NCBI RefSeq assembly: GCF_019578655.1
Contig: NC_063265.1
Span: 20,012,285-20,076,284 of the forward strand
Length of the DNA stretch: 64,000 bases
Source of the DNA: Ricinus communis
Lineage: Eukaryota > Streptophyta > Magnoliopsida > Malpighiales > Euphorbiaceae
Direction: 5' to 3'
Position numbers and translations under genes: made by a program. The notes under the pieces were generated by a model. The model had not been told where the DNA came from. It ran no database searches and saw only the letters and a program-made list of their open reading frames with translations. Below, piece after piece: positions 47,001 through 59,370 of the stretch (positions within the stretch are counted from its first letter, which is position 1; the number at the start of each line of letters is the position of its first letter).

Positions 47001-50000
47001 TTACAGTCCCACTTTCAGAGAGACTTGAGAAATCTTGGTAAGTTACTCTTACAAAGTAATCAAGAGACCAGGAAGTATGTTGAACATGTTTCTTGTGTTC
47101 CGTGTTGATTCCCCATATTGAAGTTTAATCGCCTATCATCTAGTTTGAAATATCTCAGACATTTCAAATGCTATCTGTGTAGTTCTCGTGTTACTTTCTA
47201 TGAGCAGTGTTTTGCTTAGGCACAGTTTCGGGCTACCATTGCCCATATATTTCCCATACATTGCAGAAGCTCTCGATGATTTACAGAGCCATGAAATAAT
47301 TGGACACCAAAAGTGTAATCTTTTGTAAATTAGTTCTAACTTCAGTAGACACAAGAGTGAATTTTCTTATATAAAGAATACTGAAAGCTTATTGTGCTTG
47401 CATTTTTCTATGGGTTCAGGATACCAGGTACAGGAGATGTCTGCTGCCGCTCTTGGATATCACAGGGTATTGAAAGAGAACAGGAACTTATATAATATGG
47501 TTCAGGATTTAAAAGGTTAGCTTACTTTTGAAAGTTGCTAATCATCATAAACTCTCATTTCATTTTTCTGAAAGGTTTGTTGTACGTTGAACCAAAGTTG
47601 TTTAAATTATCAAGGCCATCCTGATGAAGAATTTTCTCAGGAAATATTCGAGTATACTGCAGAATTAGGCCTGCCATTTCTGGTGAAAAAAGCAATGCAA
47701 TAGATTTTGTTGGAAAGGACGGATCACTAGTGATCTTGGATCCATTAAAGCCCAAAAGAGAAGGAAAGAGAATGTTTCAGTTTAATCAAGTGTTTGGTCC
47801 TAGTGCCACCCAAGGTAATATTGCATAATATTTTATCATTTTAAAGATTATGTACTAAAATCTGATTAGCTTATTGCCTTTCCTCAGATGATGTATACAA
47901 GGACACCCGGCCGTTGATTAGGTCTGTGATGGATGGTTACAATGTCTGCATTTTTGCTTATGGTCAAACTGGGTCCGGAAAAACATATACCATGGTATGA
48001 TCTTTATTTATTTGACATTAACAAATTGCTTTTAGTCCAAAGTCCTTGTGGGACATCTGAAAATTCGGCTTCCTTTACATTTACGTGCAAGCCATTCTAA
48101 GTTTCATAGTGATGAACAGTTTCCAATCTAATATGAAATATGTATGTTTGCAGAGTGGTCCATCAGGTGGGTCGACTAAAGATATGGGGATTAATTATCT
48201 AGCTCTGAACGACCTCTTTCAGATTTCCAAGAAAAGAAGAGACATAATAAATTATGATCTTCAAGTGCAAATGGTTGAAATATACAATGAGCAAGTTCGA
48301 GACCTTCTTGCAGAGGACTCAGCAGCCACTAAATATCCTTTCTTATTTTCCTTTTCCAAATTTTATGAAACATATATATCTCCTCAAATAAGAACTTATT
48401 TGTATCGCAAGAAAAGACTGTTAACTTCCTGTTTCATGGTAATTATGTATTCTTTAACCATGCACAAGTTAGAGATTCGAAGCTGCAGTGGTGACAATGG
48501 CTTCAGTCTTCCAGATGCTAAAATGCACCCTGTAAACTCCACTGCTGATGTTCTTAATCTGATGAAACTTGGTGAGTTGAATCGTGTTGTCAGTGCTACT
48601 GCAATTAACAACCGAAGCAGTCGATCCCATAGGTGAGTTTTCAGGAGCTAATTTATACAAACTTCTTAAATGATCTTTTGGTATTTGTGTGAAATGTTGA
48701 AATCGTCATTTTGCTGAAAAGTTGAAATCTGTCATTTTGCTGAAAAATGAAAATAATATTATAGTTATCTCAAATAAACAGATATCTAATTTAGGAACAC
48801 ATTTGAATATTTAAAGTTTGTGCAAGCTATATTTCTTAAAATTGATTGGGCAGTTAACATCCATCTGCAGCATCCTGACAGTTCATGTGCATGGCAAAGA
48901 TACTTCTGGAAGCACCCTCCATAGTTGTCTGCATTTGGTAGACCTTGCAGGAAGTGAGAGAGTAGATAAATCAGAAGTTACAGGAGATAGGCTCAAAGAG
49001 GCACAGTATATCAACAAGTCTCTTTCCTGTCTGGGAGATGTGATTGCAGCCTTGGCTCAAAGGAATTCTCATATTCCTTACAGAAACAGCAAACTTACGC
49101 TTCTCCTGCAAGACTCCTTAGGTTGTAATATGCCAATAGGCACCCTTTTCCTCCCTAATTCCAGTTTCTCTCAGTTATTCTTATCTGCTCTGAGCTGACA
49201 ATTTTCTTACTGGAAATTTGGACTTCAGGTGGACATGCAAAAACATTGATGTTTGCTCATGTGAGTCCAGAAGGAGACTCTTTTGGGGAAACAGTCAGTA
49301 CTTTGAAGTTTGCTCAAAGAGTATCCACAGTTGAACTTGGGGCTGCTCGTGCGAACAAAGAGAGCAGTGAGATTATGCAACTCAAGGAACAGGTAAAATA
49401 TTAACTGGTTCGAACCTAAGCTGTTCACTGTTAGACACAGAATGGTTTATTGTTGTTCTATTCTATCAATGCAATGAACACTGGTGTCACTATTGTTATT
49501 TACATCAGTTGTTGGTTACTGAGACAGAATAACAACCAACATTAGATAATGTCTTTGCTATAACTTCCATATATATGCTCTTATGTTTATGGTGACTTTA
49601 TCCTAGAGAAATTGAAGTGTTCAAATTTTGTGAAATTGCTTTATATGTAAGGGCTAATTTGATCAAGCACACAGCTTTTTTCTTTCTTTCTTTTTTGCTG
49701 TTTTGTTATTAATTAAATAGTCAATGGCACTTAAGGGCATGACAAGTTTAACACACTTACTATGCAGGTTGAGACCCTTAGGAAGGCATTGGCAAGCAAG
49801 GAAGAGAAGAACACACAGTTCAATAGAATGAAGGAACCAAGATCTCCCTGTGAGAAACCAAAAGAAATGATGGAACGAACTCCTCCACGTCTCCGGAGAC
49901 TGAGCATTGAGAATGGCAGCAACATGAAGTCTCAAACAGTGAATCCCATAGATAGGAAGGGATCAAAAACACCTTCCGTTCCAGCTCGTTCCAGAAGATT

Positions 50001-51090
50001 AAGTTTGGAAGGTTCTAAACACAACAAGAAGGATAATTCTCAGATAAAGGTAGCAGCAGATGACATAAGCAAGGCCCTATATTATGAGTCGGTCACACTG
50101 CAGAAATATGGTCCATCTCAAGATCCCGAAGCACAATCAAAGATGTTTGGGCATTCTGCTAATGGCAGTTCCATGATGGAAGTGTTTCGTGTTAATGCTC
50201 CTAAAAGTCCTACTAGTTCTTCCTATCAAAAGCGAATGGTCAAAACAGACAGCAGGTCTCAAATTCCACTTCTTCAGCTACCAATGACACCTGAACCACA
50301 AGTGCTTGCAAGACGTGAGGTTCAGATCATGAGGCAAAGTGAACTTGCTCTTCCTACAGATTTGCAGACAATTAGTGTGATCAATAGTGCTAATGGAAAA
50401 GGGTCTCAAATAAGGAAATCCTTGCGAACCATTGGAAAACTTATTAATGGCTCTGAGAAGAGGTATGCAGTGGACTCTGGCTGTTACGTTTGTTTGGTGC
50501 ATGTTACATCTTTGTTAAAACCGCCTAGTATTTCTACTACATTACTCAGGAGTATAGGAGTATAATAGTGTTAGGGAAGTAAAACTTGTTGATTTATTTG
50601 TGCCAGCATTTTTATTCAATACTTATCCATAATGATAAATATTTAATGTCAAATGTTGATAAGCAATAATTAGGAAAGAAAGGCATGAATGAAATTTCTC
50701 TAGTGTGCATCTGATCATCAAATTACAGGCATCAGCAGCCTCCAAAGGCAGCAGAATCACCCATCAATTGCACAAGCAATAAAAAGAATGACTTAAAGTC
50801 CCCGCTGACAGCTAGTGCGAGGGCAGTAAGGAGGCAGTCACTTACTGGAATTCAAGCGTCAGGGTCTGACAGGTCATGTCGATCTTCTCTTGGAGGGAAG
50901 CCAATTGACTCTGGCAAGTATAACTATACCTCCTCCAGTCACTATACTCATGGCATATGTATCCATATTAATATTTAAAATCTTATGTTCTTTTGTTTTA
51001 TATTTGGCCAATACAGATGATTCTAGAAGGAATGCCAAGACACCTCCTCCAGTCCATTCATCAACAAAGACAACTAGCCGGTGGCTTTAA
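44061..51090 (+). CDS. KIN-14 kinesin with calponin-homology domain (19 exons)
   Basis: Exons: 44061-44124, 44390-44547, 44811-44957, 45241-45487, 45713-45804, 45931-46002, 46157-46264, 46438-46512, 46956-47037, 47420-47515, 47641-47814, 47888-47994, 48154-48332, 48468-48632, 48871-49121, 49229-49392, 49768-50462, 50729-50913, 51017-51090; 1,044 residues. A calponin-homology domain (about 25-135, '[16 protein letters not shown]') binds actin in related proteins. A cysteine-rich/coiled segment precedes the neck '[15 protein letters not shown]' (about 377-390), diagnostic of minus-end KIN-14 motors. Motor motifs are intact: GQTGSGKT P-loop 464-471, NNRSSRSH (581-588), DLAGSE (613-618) and [10 protein letters not shown]. 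The serine/arginine-rich tail ends 'TTSRWL'. The family links microtubules and actin during division, nuclear or organelle positioning. The member within KIN-14 is not settled, so no symbol is given. Three splice oddities are listed separately. Confidence 0.92.
45059..45252 (+). repeat. Perfect 97 bp tandem duplication over the intron 3/exon 4 junction
   Basis: Units 45059-45155 and 45156-45252 appear identical. Each carries the end of intron 3, its acceptor ('aattcaaaag') and the first 12 bases of exon 4 (GATACGTTGGAG). Only the second acceptor (exon start 45241) keeps the kinesin frame. Use of the first (exon start 45144) would read [11 protein letters not shown] and stop. Confidence 0.9.
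48333..48467 (+). other. Probable U12-type intron in the kinesin motor domain
   Basis: The donor reads ATATCCTTT, an exact match to the U12 5' consensus RTATCCTTT. The 3' part contains TTCTTTAAC, close to the U12 branch consensus TTCCTTAAC, 8-15 bases before the exon. No GT donor in this stretch joins [11 protein letters not shown] in frame to LEIRSCS. The in-frame junction at this donor needs an intron ending AA (48467); the usual AC end (48464) or an AG end shifts the frame. The intron is 135 bases with no in-frame stop, so retention adds 45 residues. Confidence 0.7.
50914..51016 (+). other. GC-AG intron (last kinesin intron)
   Basis: The donor is G|GCAAGT and the acceptor 'aatacag'. The junction keeps the frame, 'GAC TCT G/AT GAT TCT'. 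GCAAGT is the strong form required of the minority GC-AG class. Retention would add the [10 protein letters not shown]... read-through. Confidence 0.75.
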
Positions 51091-52227
51091 CTCATACAGT
51101 CGTGCTACAACTTGAAGCATACTGACATAGCCAATTCAATCATTCATCAAGCAAGAAAAACAACGTAGGACATAACAAAGCTGAGTGAAGACTGTTAATG
51201 GTGCTTTGGCTCAAAGCATAAGACACGCTAACATTCCGAGTTTGGAAACTTCGAGTTGCATCAATAGATTTATTGGCAGATCGGACATCATGACATTCAT
51301 GTACATAGGAGGAAAGTCAGATGGTATAAATTGTTACCTGATTCATAATTGAAGTGCTTTACTCCAAAGCCTTTTTTATTTGGTTATAATAATTCATTGC
51401 TTTCATCTTTTCCTGTAAAGGCAATGATTTCACTTCAAAATATAATATGCAGATTTTCCAGGCTATATGACAAAGCTTTATGATTTTGGCTCTGCCTTTG
51501 TAGAGCTGAATGGTAGATATCGGAAATAATTAATGATCAGATCCACTGTCCACCTAAGCTACTTTGAATGGTAACAACTATTTGACACAGATCGTGAGCC
51601 TTGGAAAAGGCACCATGGTTCAAATCCTTCTGACATGCTAACCTCATCGAGTTTATTTTCTTATTTATGATCATTTTAAATCTAATGCACAGATTAATAA
51701 TTTGAACCTCGTAACTTAATTTTCATCAAGAACATAACTAAATCTTCATATTGAGAATAGGGATACATGCATGATGACAAGAGAGTAGAACTGCAGATAA
51801 CTGCATCCAATTCAATTAATCAACCAAAAATACTAAAGAAAAAGCAGAAAAGTTTGTTTCTTTACAGCTCCTGATGTTGCAGATAGAAACTCTGATTGTC
51901 TCCTTTCATCTTGTGTTTACCATGCTGACAAAGGTCAACTACATCAAAATCAACTACTATAGACTGTCAATATCACAATAGAATCAAAGATTTAACAGAG
52001 ATTTAAGAGTAGTTGCTGCTTCCAACATCTTATTCACACAAGAGAAACTTACTGAATTCTGCTTACATGTACAGGAGATGTATAAGTGCAATAATCTCTA
52101 CAAATAAATGTTCCTAGTTGCTATGTGTTGCATTTTAGCATGTATATTGCATACATCAAATCAATCAATGATAAATGGTCAAGAATAAGAAACAATCGTG
52201 TTGTCAAGTACATGCAAGAGTAGAATA
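51091..52227. other. Convergent intergenic region (3' flanks of kinesin and GT61 genes)
   Basis: About 1.1 kb separates the stop codons of two convergent genes; it should hold both 3' untranslated regions. No gene is seen. A tRNA B-box-like string near 51613 lacks a foldable partner. Confidence 0.6.
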
Positions 52228-54071
52228 TCAATGCGAATGGTGACGAGAGCTATGGTTCATTTTCTTCATGGAGTGTTCATAAGCAAGAACTAACTGTTTC
52301 TGAAATCTTTCAAGGTCTAATCTCACGTTTTGGCTATCAAGATAGATTGTCTTCGTGTATTGCCATCCTTTGTTGGATATGCTTGCAGGGTCTTGCAGAA
52401 CAGGATCATTTTTATCATATTTGTCATACAATGAACTCTCTCTAGGCAAAATTTGGTAGCCAATATACTTTAGACCAAGCTTCCTAGCAGGCTCTCCATA
52501 ATAAGTCTCTGCTGCCCATTCTGTACCAAGAGGAATGACTTGAATAAACACAGAACCAGGCTTCATAAACAGAAAATGTGTCATGGCAGCACCATGAACA
52601 CCAATCATAACTTCACTTGAATTAAGTGCCCTATAAATCTTGGCCAGTTCTGTAGTCCTCTCAGGCCCCAAAACTTCAACTCGAAATCCAATTCCTTCAG
52701 CCATCTTCACTAAAAGGTCCTCATTAGTTATAGCTCTCGAAGCATTTCGTGATAAGATAACCAGTTTAGGTCTTTTATGTTTTGATTCTTGCACATCCTT
52801 TCTGAACTCTAACAAGGTTTCTGATGAAGGGGACAGAGGGAGTACTTTTTGTCTTAGTTTCTTTAGGGCTTCATGTTCCTCCTCTCGAATCAAACCTTTA
52901 ATTCGAGGCCGATAAGCTTTGTCTAGTAGATTATGAAAATCAACAATGCTCTTGTTCCCTTTCATCAGAGAAGAATCCACAGTGAGTTCATCATGAATTC
53001 TAAGACCAACAATGGCTTCAGGGAAGCAATGAGTTCTCTTATCTCCACTATAATCAATGGCGGGATAATCCGAAAGACGTGAAAGAATGTCTCCGTACTT
53101 CATCATCCACCAAGTATGATACTCAAGAATGACAAACACAACCTTCCTTTTCAAATGCTGAGATGTAATATACAAAGGCACAATCCCATCATTGAATTCA
53201 TGATAAACATTACCGGTATAGCCTCCAGTCGAAAAGAACACAGCTGGTACATCATGCTTCACATCACATCGATGGTTCACAGAAGATTTCTCTTGCTTTA
53301 AGATGAGGTCTAATTGATCAATTGTGCCCATTACACTTGTTTCCCATTTTCTCGTATATGGTTTGATCTTTTCATGCTGGATTTCTTCGTTATCTTTAAT
53401 CAAAGAACTAGTATTTCTTGAAGTATAAAGGAGAACAGAAGAAGAGGCAGAGTGTGTTCTTATATCCCCTTTCATGATACAGATATCTGAACGAAAACTT
53501 CTCCTGTCACAGCACATGGTTCCTGAATTTACCATAAAAGAAAAGGATGAGAAAAATAAAATTAGTAAGAAATTTTGAGAAATAAAGGATCACATGTGAC
53601 TAAGTCAGTGGGTTTCCTCTTTAGCCTATCCCTCAAGAATTCAAGATTCCCCATAAACAGACGTCCAATTAAATGAAAAATAAAACTATTAGTTTCTTTT
53701 AACATAATTTTACTTGGTCACTTATTGAGCTAACAATACTTAAAAAGGGTCTGTATATAGCAGCTTTACAGTCTGGTAACAGTATTATTTGATTCATACT
53801 TAACATAAGCTTTTAACTGGCAAGCAGAAATAAAGTAAAAAAAGAAAAACAAAACAAACAGAAACATGCAACAGGAGAAACATAGAAACTAAAGAGACAA
53901 CTAACCATTAGAGATTGAAGAACACAAGGAAGCATTTACATCCACATCACCAATCACCCCATCAGTTTCGACAACAAATGAATCTGCAAATACCATGAAA
54001 TACCCATCAAGAAAAAAACAGAACAAAATATGGAAAATGAAAAGGAAAAAAAGTAAACAAGACTCAAAATG

Positions 54072-54116
<45 letters not shown>

Positions 54117-54345
54117 ACAAGAGGGAGAAAGCAGAAGAAGAGCAAAAGAAATGAGGTGCCAAAATAAGACAGCAACAAAGAAGAGAAAGGAAGAGAAGAG
54201 AAAGAAGTTTAGGCCTTTTTCTCTTGTAGTAACCAGAATTGCCACAAACTAAAGCAAGAGCTTCAATATCTTCTTCACCATGTTGTTGTTGATGATGATG
54301 ATATTCATCTTTTTTCAACTGACTGTAACGATGGTAGTGCACCAT
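52228..54345 (-). CDS. Glycosyltransferase family 61 protein (Golgi type II)
   Basis: Three exons (minus): 54117-54345, 53906-53983, 52228-53522; phase closes at 533 residues. The N-terminus is cytosolic and basic ('YKRKRPK'), followed by one membrane anchor at about residues 45-67, the type II topology of Golgi glycosyltransferases. The stem leads into 'CCDRRSFRSDIC.MKGD.RTH', typical of plant GT61. The catalytic domain shows 'GGYTGNVYHEFNDG' (about 202-215) and 'VMIGVHGAAMTHFLFMKPGS' near 407-426, which are DUF563/GT61 hallmarks. Plant GT61 enzymes add arabinose or xylose to xylan and related cell-wall or mucilage polysaccharides; donor and acceptor cannot be read from sequence. Database names such as 'O-linked-mannose N-acetylglucosaminyltransferase-like' for this clade come from its distant animal relative. 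Start codon: first ATG (54343-54345) with an adequate anchor downstream. Intact. Confidence 0.92.
54077..54111. repeat. (GA)n/(CT)n microsatellite at the GT61 intron 1 donor
   Basis: About 17 GA units on the plus strand; on the gene strand CT repeats start directly after the donor GTAAGT. Intron 1 is only 133 bases long (53984-54116). Confidence 0.9.
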
Positions 54346-54855
54346 TTGTTTTCTTTTATTTTTATTTTCTCTTCTTTCAATATGTGATCAAAGCTTCTGT
54401 TTTGAAGTGATGAACCCAACAAAACAAGCAAGCAAGAAAAGAAAGAATCTTTATGTGCCAAACTAATTGCTAGTAAAATATAAAGCGAAAGAGAGAGGAA
54501 AAGAATTTTCTTTTTCTAATTTCTCTTTTCTTTCTGTATTTAATCACAGCTTCTGTCTTGAAGTAATGAACCCAACAAGCAAGCAAGAAAAAGGAACGAT
54601 CTTTATGTGCGGAACTAATTGCTAGCTTGTTGTGCAGAGAACCCAGTTAAAGAAAGAGTAGGAAAGAAGAAAATAAAAAATAAGAAAAAAGAAGAGAGAC
54701 GTTTATGTAAAGACAGAAACAAAGAAAGTGGGTATATGTATGTGTGAGCTGTTCTTGAAAGATGTTTCTGTGAGTTGCTCTGATTTTCTCTTTCTTTTCA
54801 GATTTTTCAGAGAGAAAGAGAGAGATACATGAAGAAAGAAAGAAAAAGAGGTAGC

Positions 54856-54864
54856 ATTTTATAT
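54856..54864 (-). promoter_or_regulatory. Candidate TATA box of the GT61 gene
   Basis: The minus strand reads 'atataaaat', a close TATA match, about 510 bases before the start codon. The leader between them is GA/CT-rich with repeated 'aacccaacaa...caagcaagaaaa' text at about 54413-54440 and 54566-54592. Confidence 0.4.
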
Positions 54865-55940
54865 GAATATATGTGCAACAAACAAGGAAAGGGATTCTAG
54901 CAAAGAGAGAGAAATATTTAAGAAGAAGAGAAGGTGGCTACGAAAATGGAAGGAGGCTATAAATAAATAAATCAAAATTGTAAGATTTTGAAAAATGGGA
55001 TTTTCTTGCCCACAGTCATCATATATTAATAAGGGATGGCAAAAATTATATTTTGCTTGAAAATGTGCAAAAGTTAACAGTCAAAAATGACTGAAATTGC
55101 GTGTAAAGAAGAAATAGAAGAAGAAGTGTTAGATATCTGGTTTTCTTGGATGATGATGGATATGGATGGCATGCCTTCGTTTCCTTTTCTGTGGCCATCT
55201 AGTTTTAATTGGTCTAAACTGGTGTACTGATTCATAAATTATTCCAAAATTTGCACTTACTTTAACATATTTTCTTACTAATCTCATAAATGAATAATAA
55301 TAATTTTTTAATTTTTTTAATTATATAAAATAAATTACTTGTTATAATTTTATTAGTTATTTAAAATAAAGTATGATTATAATTAATTTAATTAAAATAA
55401 AATAATTACAGAAATTTCCTAATAATAATGAATAAATTGATTTTCTTTTGAATAACTACCCATACAAATTATAACTATTCGATTGAAATATGAGAATAAA
55501 AATTATAATTATGATAAATTAGATTATATATAAATCATCAAATTAAGTGAAACTATAATATTTCTTCTTTAATCTTGAATGAATTATTATTTTACAGATA
55601 ATTATTAAAAATATTTTTATTATTTAATATAGATATCATTATATACAATTAATCTCTACATTTCATAATTTGAAATTATAATAAGTATAAGAAAATTCAT
55701 AAAGAAACTATAATTCGAATTATTAATATTAAGTAAAACAATCTATACTATTTTTTAATCTCCAAATAAATTAAAAGTAACAGAAAAAGTATTTATTATT
55801 GTAATAATAGGTTGAAATTGTCCGTCCTTCTGTTTCAAGAATCAAGGTCACTATTTTTGTTCTTTCATTTACCAAATCAAACATTCTCCTCTTAACTATA
55901 AAAAAGGTACTACTTTTTAATGGTTAAAACATGGGGATTA

Positions 55941-55942
<2 letters not shown>

Positions 55943-55994
<52 letters not shown>
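55943..55994. repeat. (TA)n microsatellite
   Basis: About 26 uninterrupted TA units. Confidence 0.95.
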
Positions 55995-55996
<2 letters not shown>

Positions 55997-58669
55997 TTGA
56001 TCGTAGAAGCAGTCCAAAAATTTAAAATAAAAAATAGGGTAAATGTGAGCCTTTCTTGAAAATAAATGTGTTAGAATATCATGATTTGTAATTTATATTA
56101 CTTTTAAACAAAATCTATCCCTGAAAAATAGTGGTTTTGCAAAGAGTAAAAGGTAATTAATGTATTAAAAATATTATATTTTTACTTAAAATTAAGTTGC
56201 TATTTTGTGTTTGTAGACTAATTTAGCCAAATAATGACGCGTACTAAAGAGTGTTGAAAGAATAATTTAATTTTTTTTAAAGCAAATAGATAATTAAAGT
56301 TTTCATTAATAATTTTCAAAGTCTCTATATGTTTAGCTTAATTAAAGTACATTAGAAAACGTTCACACACACACAATAATTATTTGGGGATTGAATTAGA
56401 GCACATGTTCAAAGGGATACCAAACTATCCTTCCTTAACAAACTAGGCCACCTATTCATTTGCTGGATTATATATTATTTACAAATATTTATTTATCATC
56501 AAATGAAAAAATTGGTACGAAAATAATAATAATAATAATAATAATAATAAACTCAATATTTTACAAGAAATTTTAATCTTAATTATGAAAAAAGAAACAA
56601 TTAATAATTTTAACCTTTAAAAATATTTAAACAATAAGGATATTTTAATATACTATTTTATTTGCATACTTAAATGGAGTGGATATTCTTATAATATCTT
56701 TTACCCATTGGCCAAAAAGACTAATGGTCATTTGGGAATCACGTGACTATTTGGCAGTACCAAAAATATGGGAACAAATGGAGTAGTAGGCACGTGAGGC
56801 CTCTTTCATGGGTTTCGCAACGCTCGTTAAACCTCATATTATACGTTGTGTTCACATCAAAGCGCGTGGACAGCCTGCTTCTTCATCATTTTCTTTTCTT
56901 TTTTAAGAAATTGAAGAAACCAACGCTCTAAAATTCTTCTTTTTTCTTTTTTCAATACTTCTTATTTTAGTTTTAATTTTATACAATTATTTAAAATTTT
57001 AACAAATAAAAATTATTATCTAAATTTAATAATAAATATAAGACTGGCATATGTATTATAGTTTAGTGTTAAATGATCGAGATATATTTTATTATTTAAA
57101 ATTAATAGATATGTGTCAATCATTTATTATTTTAATGTAAGAGTAAAAATATATATCAAATTAAAATAAAAAATATTTTAATCATAAGTCTTTCCCTCAT
57201 ACATATTAATATGCATAAACAATTGGAAACATTATATTAAAATTCAAAAAGAATACTTTTTTGAAATATTTTGATAATCCTGCTATATTTTATTGCTTTA
57301 TATTATTGCTATTTTTAAGTGAAATAAGAGTCAATTTGATTTAGATTATTACTCATACCGCTTAAAAAGGATTAAGGAAATAATATTAGATTTAAAAGTA
57401 CTAATAGATGTCTATCCTAATAAAATTAATTAATTATTAATCTAATTCAATCTTAATCCTATCATTATTTCATATATATTTCTAATTCTAAAAAGATTAA
57501 TGAATTCTATTTCTATTTATAAGATTACTCAATATAAATTTGTATAAAAATTAAAAATAACAAATTATAAAAGAAGGTATAATATTCTTAATTTTATTTT
57601 ATTATATTATTATAATACTTTATTATTAGAATTATTAATTTTATTTATCATAAAGTTTTAAAATTCCACTGCTTGTATATTTTTCATTACATTCATTAAG
57701 TTTATAAAGTATATAATAACACATAAATTTTAATTATACAACAAAGAAACATATTCATAAAATAGTTGAATATGTTTGTGAGTTGTTCAAAATTTAAGCA
57801 TCATTGAAGACTTTTTCTTCTTCTTAACTTTTTTTTTTTTACACTGAAAGACATTGAAGGGTAGGGCAAGAGGGAGGCAGAAACTGGATAGATAAGATCA
57901 TATTGAGCCAACTGGATTAACTGAGAATCAGTGACTATTCCAGTTAGGTTAGACTATACAAATAAATAAATAAGTCAAACTGAGCTTTATTTATTTATTT
58001 ATTGAGAAGAAGTCAAACTGAGATTTGTGTAGGTCAGTTCTACTAAATTTACCAATTGAGCCATTTCTTAATTATGAATATTCAAAGGTTTTAATATTTT
58101 CATAAATAATTTCTGTTGAATACTTGAAAAAAGGATTAAGAATCAAATCATGAAATTATAACAAAGATTTTGTTATATTGTTAATATAAAAGGGATGAAA
58201 TTGTAGATGAAAGCCAATTAAGGAGTACATATTTGGATCTCTCTTTTTCTTTTTTTGGAGCCAAACGGAGAATTAGAAAAAAAGATTCAAGAAAAGGCAG
58301 GCAGATTAGACAATAATTAAGGTGCCGGCGACTCTGTTTGGCTGAAAAATGTGTTTAAGTAAAGCACATGCCATTTCTATAATAAAAATTTACTCTTTAT
58401 TCTATTCTTAATAATATTATATATGAGTCAGCATTGGCACATAGTCTGCATTTTTATGTTATTTTTATTATTTATTTTTTAATTTTTTACTATTAATTTA
58501 GTAGTTTAGTGATTGAAATATAATATTTTTATAATATAAAAATTAAAAAATATATATAGATATATTCAGAGATTAATTCTTTTTATCTATATATTTATTG
58601 TTGTTATGTAATATATGTGATTATTTTTTATACGTAAGTACTATATTAATCTATAATTTGTATGTCTAT

Positions 58670-59370
58670 TCTACAGTTAATTAATTATTTCTAATAAATT
58701 ATAAATCTAAACTAAAAAAATATTATAATATTATATTAATTATTAAATTAATTTTTTAGTTATTTAATTTTTATTCCAAAAATAATATATTAATTATATT
58801 TTTAATAATAATTATATAATAAATAAATTAAACCATAAGAACTTGATATCTTTTCATCGATAAATAAAAAAAATTAAATATAAATTTTATCCTGAAAATT
58901 AATTTATATATTTATTATATAGATTCCTCAAAAATCATATAAATTTAAATTCTTTTAAAAAAATCTCTTGGCACAGTCATTATATGTAAGCTCTAATTAA
59001 CAAGAAAAATGTCACATTTGAGAATGACATTAGAGTTATCAGAATATATATATATATTGTAAACTTTAAAAAGTATATTTATATTTGGGTTAATACTGAA
59101 TATGGAGTCAATACTCTCACAATTCTATAGTTAATTAAATATTAATTTTAATTATATTTTAATATTATAATGAATAAATTAATTTTTAATTATATAATTT
59201 TTATTTTAAGAATAATATATTAATTATAACTTTTATATAATTAATGAATTAAAAACATAAAAATTCTTTTATTTTGGACATATAATCTTTTTTGATATTC
59301 TATTGATAAATATTATCTTGGAACATATTTTATATATTTATTGTACGAATTAATATATTCACTAATAAAT
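58670..59370 (+). repeat. Two diverged copies of an AT-rich unit in tandem
   Basis: Units at about 58670-58985 and 59128-59370 share landmark order: 'cta(c/t)agttaattaa', 'ttatatttttaat/ttatattttaat', 'aataatatattaattata', 'catcgataaat/attgataaat' and 'tatatatttatt'. Family unknown; similarity to the Helitron bodies nearby may be compositional. Confidence 0.35.

Noticed and set aside
48436..48468. Ordinary GT-AG intron (48440 'gtaatta' to 'acaag') instead of the U12-type intron
   Set aside because: It would be about 30 bases, too short for plant splicing, and would leave a 36-residue insert in a conserved motor loop.
48085..48636. 183-codon frame spanning exon 13, intron and exon 14 as a single exon
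   Set aside because: It adds 45 hydrophobic/aromatic residues where KIN-14 motors have none, and ATATCCTTT and TTCTTTAAC mark an intron. It remains possible as a retained-intron isoform.
51605..51640. tRNA-like B box 'ggttcaaatcc'
   Set aside because: No A box at the right spacing and no acceptor or anticodon stem can be drawn.
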